DNA from: Microtetraspora glauca
GTDB lineage: Bacteria > Actinomycetota > Actinomycetes > Streptomycetales > Streptomycetaceae
Direction of reading: 5' to 3'
NCBI GenBank assembly: GCA_000721275.1
Contig: JOFO01000001.1
Span: 62,001-126,000 of the forward strand
Length of the DNA stretch: 64,000 nt
The position numbers and the translations under genes were made by a program. The notes under the pieces are model-generated. The model searched no databases. It was not told the origin of the DNA and saw only the letters and a program-made list of their open reading frames with translations. How positions within the stretch are numbered: the first letter of the stretch is position 1; every line of letters begins with the position of its first letter. This document shows positions 25,147-32,712 of this stretch, piece by piece.

Positions 25147-27936
25147 ATGACATCCGACGGCACGGCGGGAGCACCCTCCCCGCCCGGTACGCCGCCGGCG
25201 GGGCGGGACTCCCCCTGGGCGGTCCTGCGGAGCGCCCTGCTCGCGGCGCCGACGGGCGGGCGGGCGCTGTGGCTGCGCGGAGAGGCCGGCATCGGCAGGA
25301 CCACGCTGCTCGACCAGGCGGCCGCCTTCGCCGCCGACCACGGGATGCGCGTCCTGCGGGCGTCCGGCACCGCGCCGGAGTCCGGCGCGGCCTTCGGTGT
25401 CCTGGGCCGGCTGGTCCGGCCCCTGCTGGGCCGGCACGACGTGCTGACCGCCGCGCAGCGCCGCTGCCTGGAAGGGGCGCTGGCCCCGGGGGCGGCGGAC
25501 CCGCGTGCCGGGGGCCCGGCCGTCGCCGCCGCCACCCTGGCCCTGCTGGGCGGGGCCGCCGACGAACAGCCTGTGCTGCTGGCCGTCGACGACCTCCAGT
25601 GGGTGGACGCGCCGAGCGCCGGCGTGCTGGCCTTCGTGCAGCGCAGGCTGGCCGCCGCGCCGGTCGTCCTGGTCTGTGCCGTACGCACGGGGTGCGCGCC
25701 GGTTCCGGACGGCACCGGCGCCGAGGTCCTGGACCTCGCCCCGCTGACCCCTGCCGAGGCGGCGGCGGTCCTGCGCCGCCGGCGTCCCGACCTCACGGCG
25801 AAGGCCAGGGCCCGGCTGGTCCGGGAGGCGGCCGGCAACCCGCTGGCCCTGCTGGGAACGCCCGCGCGGCCGGAGCCCGCCGACCGCACGGAGCGCGCTC
25901 CGGCGCCCGCCGCCGCGCGGCCGGGCGCCCGGCCGGCCGTGCCCGACTTCGCGTCCCGGCTGGACGCGCTGCCGCCGGACAGCCGGTTCCTGCTCCTGCT
26001 GCACGCCCTCGCGGGCCACGAGGAGCGCAGCGTCCGCCTGGCGGTCGAGGCGGCCGGAGCCGCCGGAGCGCCGGCCTCGGAGGAGACGCTGGTGGCGGCC
26101 GAGAGGTCCGGTCTGGTCCGGCTGCACCACGCCCGGCTGACGTTCCTGCACCCCTTCGTCCGCGTCTGCCTGATCCGTACGGCCTCCGCCGCCGACCTGC
26201 GCCGCGCCCACGCCGCCCTGGCCGCCGTGCTGCCCCGTGACGACGAACGGCGCGCCGCCCACCTGGCGGGGGCCGTCGAGGGCACCGACGATGCCGTGGC
26301 GGACCACCTGGAGGAGGTGGCCCGCCGGACGATCCGGCGCGGCGGGCACGCCGAGGCCGCGACGCTCCTGGAGCGCGCCGCCCGGCTGAGCGCCCGCGCG
26401 GCGACGCGCGGCGCGAGGCTCACGGCCGCCGCCAACGCCGCGGCCATCGGCGGCCGGCCGGCCGTCGCCGCCCGCCTGCTGGCGGACGCCGGGACGGAGG
26501 GCGTCCCCGCCGGGAGCCGCGCCCTGTGGGACCTGACCGACGCCTACGTACGGTTCGAGCGCGACGGCGATCTCGCCCCGGCCGTCACCCGTCTCCCGGC
26601 ACTGCTCGCGGATCGCCGGCCCGCGCCGGCGGGGGCGGGGGCGGGGGCGGACGCCGTGGAGGACACCCTCCGTGTCCTGCTCCATCTGACGGCCGCGTTC
26701 TCCGGCGAGCCGGCGCTCCGGGACGCCCTGCGCGCCGAACTGTCCCGTTCCGGGCCCGTGGCGCGGCTCCGCTCCGGCCTGTGGAACCGGCCGGCCGGGC
26801 CGGGCCCCGGCGGAACGCGGCACCTCCGGCGGCTGGTCGCGGCGCTGACGCCGGAGGAGGAGGTCCGGGAGGCGTGGCAGCTGCTGTGGATCGCGGCGGC
26901 GCTCGACAGCGTGGGCGAGCACGCCCAGCTCTGGCACCGCGTCGTCCAGCGCGCACCGTACCTGACCCAGGCGCACGTGAACCTCGCCACCTGCGGGGAC
27001 GACTATCTGCGGGGCCGCTGGGACCGCTGCCTCACGGTCTCCCGCCAGGGCGCGCGCACGGCCCGGGAGCAGGGCTGCGGCTTCCACGAACGTCTCTTCC
27101 GGCTCACCGGGGCCGCGGTCCACGCGGCGCGGGGCCGGCGGGGGGAGGCGGAGGCGCTGCTGGAGCGGATCGAGCCGTGGGCGAGGCGGCGCGGCCAGGC
27201 GTACGTGCTCCGCAGGATCACCGCCGTCCGCGCCGTCGGCGCCCTGGCGGCGGGCGAGGACGAGACGGCGTACGCGCTGGCGTCGTCCCTCACCCCGCCC
27301 GGCGTGTTCCCGGCCGACGAGCCGCACTTCCCGCACGTGTTCCTCGACCTGGTCGAGGCGGCGGTGCGGACCGGGCGGCGGGCCGAGGCGCTGCGCCACA
27401 TCGCGGCCGGCCACGCGATCGGCATGGCCGGCATCGCGCCCCGTCACGCCTTCGTCCTGGCGGCGGCGGAGGCGATGGCGGCCACCGGCGAGGACGTGCA
27501 CGCCCTGAGCGAGGCCGCCTACGCGGTGCCGGGGGCCGACGCGTGGCCCTTCGAGCTGGCGCGCGTGCACCTGCGCCACGGCACGTGGCTGCGGCTCGCC
27601 CACCGCCCCGAGGAGGCCCGCGCCCATCTGCGGACCGCGCACACGCACTTCACCCGGCTCACGGCGGAACCGTGGGCGCGCAGGGCGGCGGCGGAGCTGC
27701 GGGCCGGCGGCACGGTCCTCGCGCGGGCCCGGCCGACGGAGGTGTGGCGGCTGTCGCCGCAGGAGCTCCGCATCGCGCGGCTCGTGGCGTCGGGTCTGAG
27801 CAACGGTCAGATCGCCGAGCAGCTGAAGGTGTCGCCGCGCACGGTCGGCACCCACCTGTACAAGATCTTCCCGAAGGTCAACGTGGCGTCCCGGGCGGCC
27901 CTGGCGCACGCGGTGCGCGAGGCGTACGCGCGCTGA
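25147..27936 (+). CDS. LuxR-family giant regulator (LAL type) with Walker A Lys-to-Arg
   Basis: ATG 25147 is chosen because GGGGAG lies about 7 nt upstream. The 929-residue protein has the LAL layout: N-terminal ATPase with GEAGIGRTTLL (about residue 40), Walker B PVLLAVDDLQWVD, a long helical region and a C-terminal LuxR HTH with GLSNGQIAEQLKVSPRTVGTHLYKIF. The Walker A lysine is Arg, so ATP hydrolysis may be impaired. It is a paralogue of the LAL gene at 10.3 kb; both end in the unusual HLYKIFPK. It lies directly after the hydrolase block. Confidence 0.9.
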   Translation: MTSDGTAGAPSPPGTPPAGRDSPWAVLRSALLAAPTGGRALWLRGEAGIGRTTLLDQAAAFAADHGMRVLRASGTAPESGAAFGVLGRLVRPLLGRHDVLTAAQRRCLEGALAPGAADPRAGGPAVAAATLALLGGAADEQPVLLAVDDLQWVDAPSAGVLAFVQRRLAAAPVVLVCAVRTGCAPVPDGTGAEVLDLAPLTPAEAAAVLRRRRPDLTAKARARLVREAAGNPLALLGTPARPEPADRTERAPAPAAARPGARPAVPDFASRLDALPPDSRFLLLLHALAGHEERSVRLAVEAAGAAGAPASEETLVAAERSGLVRLHHARLTFLHPFVRVCLIRTASAADLRRAHAALAAVLPRDDERRAAHLAGAVEGTDDAVADHLEEVARRTIRRGGHAEAATLLERAARLSARAATRGARLTAAANAAAIGGRPAVAARLLADAGTEGVPAGSRALWDLTDAYVRFERDGDLAPAVTRLPALLADRRPAPAGAGAGADAVEDTLRVLLHLTAAFSGEPALRDALRAELSRSGPVARLRSGLWNRPAGPGPGGTRHLRRLVAALTPEEEVREAWQLLWIAAALDSVGEHAQLWHRVVQRAPYLTQAHVNLATCGDDYLRGRWDRCLTVSRQGARTAREQGCGFHERLFRLTGAAVHAARGRRGEAEALLERIEPWARRRGQAYVLRRITAVRAVGALAAGEDETAYALASSLTPPGVFPADEPHFPHVFLDLVEAAVRTGRRAEALRHIAAGHAIGMAGIAPRHAFVLAAAEAMAATGEDVHALSEAAYAVPGADAWPFELARVHLRHGTWLRLAHRPEEARAHLRTAHTHFTRLTAEPWARRAAAELRAGGTVLARARPTEVWRLSPQELRIARLVASGLSNGQIAEQLKVSPRTVGTHLYKIFPKVNVASRAALAHAVREAYAR

Positions 27937-27959
27937 CCACGGGCCCGTCTCCTCCGCGG

Positions 27960-28976
27960 TCAGCCGGCAGGGGGCGCACCGGCCCCCCGCAGCGCCCGCT
28001 GCCGCCACTCGCGCGGGGACATGTCGTAGGCGGCGCGGAACCGGCGGGCGAAGTGGCTCGGGCCGGCGAAGCCGCAGCGTGCCGCGACGGCGGCGATGCC
28101 GAGGCCCGTGTGATCGGGGGAGGCCAGCATCTTCCGGGCGGTGGCGAGCCGTTCGGAGATGATCCACTGCTCCAGGCTGACGCCGGCGTCGCGGAGCACC
28201 TGGTAGAGGTGGCGGACCGACACCCCGTGCGCGGCGGCGATGGCGTCCGCGCAGAGGCCGGGGTCGGTGTGGTGCCGGCGGACGTGGGCCGTCACCCGGG
28301 TGAGCAGGGTCTCGTCCATCACCTCCCGCACGGCGGGCGTCCGCGGGTCGTGCGCCGCGGACACCAGCAGCGCCCGCACCAGGTCGGCGGTGGCGCCCGC
28401 GAGGGCCGCCGCGCCGGGGTCCCGGGCCAGCCGGCCCGGGTTCCGCCACATGTCCCGCAGGTGACGCAGGACCAGGTCGTGCAGCGGACTGGCCCGCAGC
28501 CGGAGGGAGGCCCGCACCACCGTCTCCACCGGCAGGCCGATCCGCTCGACGTCGAAGACCATGGCCTGGGAGCCGCCGTCGCCCGACCATCCGTAGACGC
28601 GGGGCGAGAGCTCGTGGAAGACGCACACGTCGTCGGGCCCGAAGGTCACCCGCTCGCCGGCGACCTCCGCCCGTCCCGTCCCCCGGTTCTGCAGCGACAC
28701 GGACACGACCGGGTTGCTGCGCTGCCTGCGGATGTGCGCGGGGGTGCGGTGGGCCTCGAAGCCGCTGTTGTACGTGGAGAACATCGGCAGGTCCCCGACG
28801 TTCCAGAGCTCCATCCGCGCGTGAACGCCCCCGGGGCCCTTCTCGTGGACGATGTGGTTGGGCACCGATTCGTTGGTCATCCCGTGCCGGAACGCCTCCA
28901 GCCGCTCGGCGGGGGGCAGGGCGGCGGTGTCCAGCAGCAACAACGTTCCTCCACCGGTGCTCCAGGGCGTGCGCAC
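27960..28976 (-). CDS. AraC-family transcriptional regulator
   Basis: GTG 28976 has GGGGAG 5 nt upstream and is preferred to the open frame from 28991. The 338-residue protein has an AraC_binding_2-type half ('GGSQAMVFDVERIGLPVE') and a C-terminal HTH pair with 'AAHGVSVRHLYQVLRDAGV', 'RLATARKML' and 'ARCGFAGPSHFARRFRAAYD'. It is convergent with the second LAL gene (23 nt between stops). With it the block from 10 to 29 kb contains five regulators. Confidence 0.88.
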   Translation of the reverse strand: MRTPWSTGGGTLLLLDTAALPPAERLEAFRHGMTNESVPNHIVHEKGPGGVHARMELWNVGDLPMFSTYNSGFEAHRTPAHIRRQRSNPVVSVSLQNRGTGRAEVAGERVTFGPDDVCVFHELSPRVYGWSGDGGSQAMVFDVERIGLPVETVVRASLRLRASPLHDLVLRHLRDMWRNPGRLARDPGAAALAGATADLVRALLVSAAHDPRTPAVREVMDETLLTRVTAHVRRHHTDPGLCADAIAAAHGVSVRHLYQVLRDAGVSLEQWIISERLATARKMLASPDHTGLGIAAVAARCGFAGPSHFARRFRAAYDMSPREWRQRALRGAGAPPAG

Positions 28977-29047
28977 CGATTCTCCCCACACCGGCCCCGC
29001 CGCTCAAGTGGCGTCCGGCTCAGGGAACTTCCGCGCGGCACGCCGCA

Positions 29048-29079
29048 CCGGTCACCCGGTCATCCGGTCATCCGGTCAC
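29048..29079. repeat. 8-bp tandem repeat, four units of CCGGTCAY
   Basis: The sequence reads CCGGTCAC, CCGGTCAT, CCGGTCAT, CCGGTCAC in direct succession. It abuts the stop codon end of repeat copy A. It may be slippage-derived; no function is evident. Confidence 0.7.
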
Positions 29080-29153
29080 CCGAGGAACGACAGCCGCACC
29101 CGGCGCTCCGGGTTGTCGACGTTGGTGTCCGCCAACCTCCGTTAGGACAACCC
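29076..29153 (-). repeat. 78-nt repeat, copy A (left boundary of the 29-42.8 kb segment)
   Basis: Copy A aligns without gaps to copy B at 42689-42766 with about 57 of 78 bases identical, including a 20-nt exact core (TTGGTGTCCGCCAACCTCCG, plus strand) and AGGACAACCC. Read on the minus strand both copies encode RRLADTN.DN..R.VRLSFLG followed by a stop. Most differences outside the core fall at third codon positions. In copy A the preceding codon is TAA, so there is no plausible start. It may be a decayed gene end or a recombination scar. Confidence 0.65.
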
Positions 29154-29445
29154 TGACCCTACCGTCGCAGCACATGCCCTCAACGCCGGGCGCAGCCTGT
29201 CATCCGACCGGCCGACCACGGAGAAGACGCCCCGGCGAGCCATGAACAGTCTGGTTTCGCTGGAGAACCCCTGGGCGTTGCCCCACCACCAAAAAGGGAC
29301 ATTCCTCATTCAAGCGCTCGTCTCCGGCCTTCCGACCGCCCCGCCCAGCCTCGATCGGCGTCCCCTGGGGCGGTCGGGGAGGGTTTCCTCGACCGAGCCG
29401 CGCTGGGGGGTGGACTCCGCCCTCGTCGGCGCGGCTCGATAGCGC

Positions 29446-29985
29446 TCAGTTGATGGTGAGGGTGGCGGCACTGTCGATCCGGGAGACCGTCCCCAGGCCG
29501 AGGGTGCACGCGAGCACGTCCGCCGAGGGAGCGACGAGTTGATACACGACCGTGTCGCCGGCGAAGAGGCCGGACGTGACGGTGCCCGTCACCGTGGTGG
29601 TGAGTACGGCGGCGGCCAGGTTGACGGTCCTGGTCCCGGTGACGACGGTGGTCGCGCCGTTGTTCCAGGTGAAGCTGATCGTGGTGGGGGCGGAATCGAG
29701 GAGGGTGAGACACGAGTAGGACGGGATGGTCACCTGGTGAACCGTGACGGGAGCCGAGTTGATCGCCGGCACGCTGAGCGACGTACAGGTGTTGAGATCC
29801 CGGGTGATGGTCACGGTGGTGTTCGCCGGCGTCAGGCCCAGGGAGGGCGAGTACGTCGAGGAGTCGTTGCTGGGCACCGTGCAGAGGATGTCTCCCGTTG
29901 CCGCCTGCGCCGGTGGCGCTGCCGTCACCAGGGCTGCGGCCAGAGTCAGTGCGCTGATCAAGCCGAGGCGAGTTTTCTGCTTCAT
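29446..29985 (-). CDS. Secreted Thr/Val-rich protein of unknown function
   Basis: The 179-residue product has a clear Sec signal (MKQKTRLGLISALTLAAALVTAAPPAQA, cleavage about residue 28). The mature part is a beta-rich domain low in charge, with 'STYSPSLGLTPANTTVTITRDLNTC', 'SFTWNNGATTVVTG' and 'TVTSGLFAGDTVVY'. Four cysteines (after ILC, NTC, YSC and LAC) could form two disulphides. I recognise it as a Streptomyces exported-protein family without known function. A broken paralogue lies just upstream on the same strand, so the pair arose by tandem duplication. Confidence 0.8.
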   Translation of the reverse strand: MKQKTRLGLISALTLAAALVTAAPPAQAATGDILCTVPSNDSSTYSPSLGLTPANTTVTITRDLNTCTSLSVPAINSAPVTVHQVTIPSYSCLTLLDSAPTTISFTWNNGATTVVTGTRTVNLAAAVLTTTVTGTVTSGLFAGDTVVYQLVAPSADVLACTLGLGTVSRIDSAATLTIN

Positions 29986-30157
29986 GGAGGGTTCCCTTTC
30001 TCAGGCGTGCGGTGGACGGGCAGGCGGCTTTCCTCGCGCGCTGCTTCAGATCCGGCGAAGCGCCCCGGACCTTTGAACGAGGCTCTGCATGTCGGCCGTG
30101 CTGTTCGAAGCCGGTGGCCGTGAACGGAGAAGTGCGGCGGCGCTCGGCTCAGCGGCG

Positions 30158-30515
30158 TCAGAGGATCTGGACGCTCAGCGCCCCGGAGGAGGTGCTGAGC
30201 CCCTCGGTGGTGGTACACCGGAGGCTTTCCGTGGAGGACGGCACCAGGGCGATCTCGAGGAAATCTGTGAGCCTTGGAAGTCACCGGACCGGACCTCACC
30301 TGCGAGGAGGAGCACGGACACGCCCCCGGGGCGGTGACTTGCTGTTCGGTGAGGGCCAGTCCGGGCTGGTAGGTCGCCGTCTCGTACCCGACACAGGTGA
30401 GGACAGAGGCAGAAGCCCGGGCGGCAGCGGGGCCAGCGGACGGCCCTGCCGCGATCAGGGCGAGTCCGACGGCGGCGGTGGCCGTCGTGCCGGGGCGTGG
30501 TCGACGGGTGGACAT
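30158..30515 (-). pseudogene. Broken paralogue of the secreted protein at 29446
   Basis: ATG 30515 with AAGGAG upstream begins MSTRRPRPGTTATAAVGLAL, a signal peptide, then 'VLTCVGYETATYQPGLALTEQQVTA'. This aligns with the N-terminus of the neighbour's mature part. The reading frame then changes. In another frame the end 'VPSSTESLRCTTTEGLST...GALSVQIL' stop (30158) aligns with the neighbour's C-terminus 'APSADVLACTLGLGTVS...AATLTIN'. The Trp-Asn-Gly middle is missing. This is an internal deletion plus frameshift, so the gene is inactive. Confidence 0.7.
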
Positions 30516-31701
30516 GAGTGTCTCCTTGTCCTTGGTGCGCGGCACGCCGCACCCGCACAGCATGTCGATGCTTCGGCCTGACTGGCAGCTGCAGTTCAGG
30601 ACAGACGGGCGGAGGCAGGTGTTGTCCGTGCGTCCTGTGCGTTGCGCCGACCTCGGAGGGGATCGACTCCAGTGGACTCCGCGCCTGGAGCGCAGTCGTT
30701 CCGCTCTCCGGCTTCATCGGCGCTGCGCCCAGCAGACGTCCGCGGGTGATGTGCGGCAGGACGTCGGGAAGTCGCCTTGCAGACGTCCCGGGCGTCGGCC
30801 CGCGGCAGAGCGAGAAGCACAGGAGTGGCGTCGCCTGCCGCACTTCTTTCGACCACGTGTCGCGACGCCTGGTCGATGGCGGAGAAGCGACGGTCCGTGG
30901 CATGTGGGACATAGGTGGCGATGTCGCGTTCGGGGTGCTGGGAGAGCTCGGGACGGCCAGTGAGTCCGACCAGCTCAGTGCGGCACGTCCGGAGGCGGCG
31001 AGCACAGCCCCCAGACCGTCCGGCGTCAGGGGCGGCGTCTTGAGGGCGAGTCGGAGGATGGCTGCCAGAGGTCCCTCAGGATGGCTCCACAGGGGTCGGA
31101 AGAAGCAGCTGCACGTGGCGTCTCGTGAACGCGTGCCGCCGGCCCGCGCCGTAGAGGCGCTCTCGCGCTCCGGATTCACCGCCCCAGTCCCGCAGTGCCG
31201 GCCGTCGCGACGACCGTGCCCTCGTCATCGGCGAGGATGTCGGGTAGGGCCGCCGCGTCCATGCGCCCGCGGCATCGGAAGGGATGATCCGCTTCTCGAC
31301 TCGCAGGAGTCGGCACATCCTGAAGTGCGTGCGGTGGACCTCGCTCCCGAAGGTGATCGCGGGACCGGAAGGCATCTCGGCCGCGACGAGGAACGTTTCG
31401 GATGGGCCGTCGTGCCGCTTCCGGCCGAACGTCCCAGGGCTTCTGGTATCCGAACGCGGAAGGGATCTCGGTGACCGCCTCCTCTTCCAGGACTGGCGCC
31501 GGGAGGCACCGTCCATGGACGCGCATTCAACATCCGGACAAATTCAACAGGTTCGCCCGTCGCGACGCCCCTGGAAGGGCCTTCGGCAGGACAGGCTCAG
31601 ACCACGGCTTCCTTACGGGCCACGTGCAGTCCGCGCGAGTCCCGTATCCGCTGCGGCCGTGCCCTTGTACGTCTCAGGACTGTCTCCGCCGGAAGGGTCA
31701 G
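30516..31701. other. 1.2-kb region of probable degenerate coding DNA
   Basis: No intact gene is supported here. Minus-strand frames contain protein-like stretches such as PERDIATYVPHATDRRFSAI, 'GPAITFGSEVHRTHFRMCRL' and 'ALPDILADDEGTVVATAGTA', in different frames and without starts. This suggests one or more genes decayed by frameshifts. The right end (about 31540-31700) must carry the promoter of the acyl-biosynthesis operon; I could not fix -10/-35 elements. Confidence 0.45.
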
Positions 31702-32685
31702 ATGCACACCAGCCTCACGCGCGACGTGGTCCGTTCCCCCGCCCGAGGGAGGTCGGTCCACCTGTTCCCAGGGCAGGGGGACTTCTCCGTCGGCTCGCTG
31801 ACGCGCGCCGTGCGCACGGAGAACCGCGTCTTCTCTGCTGTCCGTCAGGTGTTCCTCGAGATCGACGATGTCGCGGTGGGGTGCGGTCTTCCGCGGCTCG
31901 GTCCGTGGCTGCTGGGACCGAACCCGCCGAGTGGGCTCGATCTCGCGAACGCACCGACAGGCACCTCCCAACTCGCCTTGTTCGGTGCTTCGGTGGCGGT
32001 ACACCAGGCGCTGTGCGGCGCCTACGGACCGCCGGGGGTCGTCGTCGGGGTGAGCTTCGGCGAGATCGCCGCGCTGACCGCCGCCGGGGTCCTCAGCCTT
32101 CCCGACGGCGCCCGCGCGGCCTACGACCTCTCCCTCGTGCTCGCCTCGTGCGCCGGTGGGCTCACGCTGCTCTCCTGCTCCGAGGATTCCGCCCGTCGGC
32201 TGCTGGAGCGTTCCGGGGCGGGGAACGCGGTCATGGCCGTGGTCAACGACGACCGGTCGGTGGTGCTCTCCGGCCCTGTGCCGGAGCTGGACCGGGTGGA
32301 GAAGACGGCCGCGGAATCCGACGTGGTCGCCGTGCGCCTGCGTCTGCCGTTCTCCTCCCACCACCCGTCCCTCGCCCCCCAGGCCGAGGCGTTCGCCGAG
32401 TCACTGCGCGCCCGCGCCTGGTCCGAGGCCCGCGTGCCTGTCTACTCCGCCGTGGCCGGCCGCTGCTACCGCCCGGACGACGATCTGCCCAGGCGGCTGG
32501 CCGACTGCCTGGTCCGGCCCGCCGCCGTCCCCCACATCCTGCGCCAAGTGGTCCTGCACCGACCGGCCGTCCTCTTCGAGGCGGGCACCGGAGACGCGCT
32601 GGCCTCCAGCGCCCGGAGGGTACTGGCCGGGTGCATCGAAGCGCCCGTTCACGCCCCCCTCGCCGAACCCGACTTCCCTTGGTGA
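31702..32685 (+). CDS. Discrete acyltransferase (FabD/AT-like) lacking the carboxylate-binding Arg
   Basis: The 327-residue product starts at ATG 31702 behind GGAAGG. FabD/AT features are LFPGQGDF, the nucleophile elbow GVSFGE (Ser118; the usual His before Ser is Val) and the general-base region SSHHPSLAP, with 'NDDRSVVLSGP' in the ferredoxin-like subdomain. Counting 25 residues from the Ser, the conserved Arg that salt-bridges the malonyl carboxylate is Leu143. By analogy it may transfer or hydrolyse monocarboxylic acyl groups rather than malonyl. It is the first gene of a seven-gene operon and would act on the ACP at 37602. Confidence 0.85.
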   Translation: MHTSLTRDVVRSPARGRSVHLFPGQGDFSVGSLTRAVRTENRVFSAVRQVFLEIDDVAVGCGLPRLGPWLLGPNPPSGLDLANAPTGTSQLALFGASVAVHQALCGAYGPPGVVVGVSFGEIAALTAAGVLSLPDGARAAYDLSLVLASCAGGLTLLSCSEDSARRLLERSGAGNAVMAVVNDDRSVVLSGPVPELDRVEKTAAESDVVAVRLRLPFSSHHPSLAPQAEAFAESLRARAWSEARVPVYSAVAGRCYRPDDDLPRRLADCLVRPAAVPHILRQVVLHRPAVLFEAGTGDALASSARRVLAGCIEAPVHAPLAEPDFPW

Positions 32686-32712
32686 CCCCGCCCCTGACCT
32701 GGAGAACCAGCG

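Larger units (their letters stand above)
28977..29445. other. Intergenic region with short tandem repeats and a copy of the 78-nt repeat
   Basis: The 469 bases between two minus-strand genes carry four 8-bp tandem units and repeat copy A. A short plus-strand frame at 29242-29442 (66 codons) has no ribosome site or recognisable motif and I do not call it. Confidence 0.55.

Noticed and set aside
24799..29007. A 1402-codon minus-strand open frame opposite the second LAL regulator
   Set aside because: It is a shadow frame; the plus strand encodes a recognisable ATPase and LuxR HTH, and the minus translation is low-complexity.
29048..29079. 8-bp tandem repeats as a CRISPR-like array
   Set aside because: Units are 8 bp with no spacers and no cas genes nearby; this is a simple tandem repeat.
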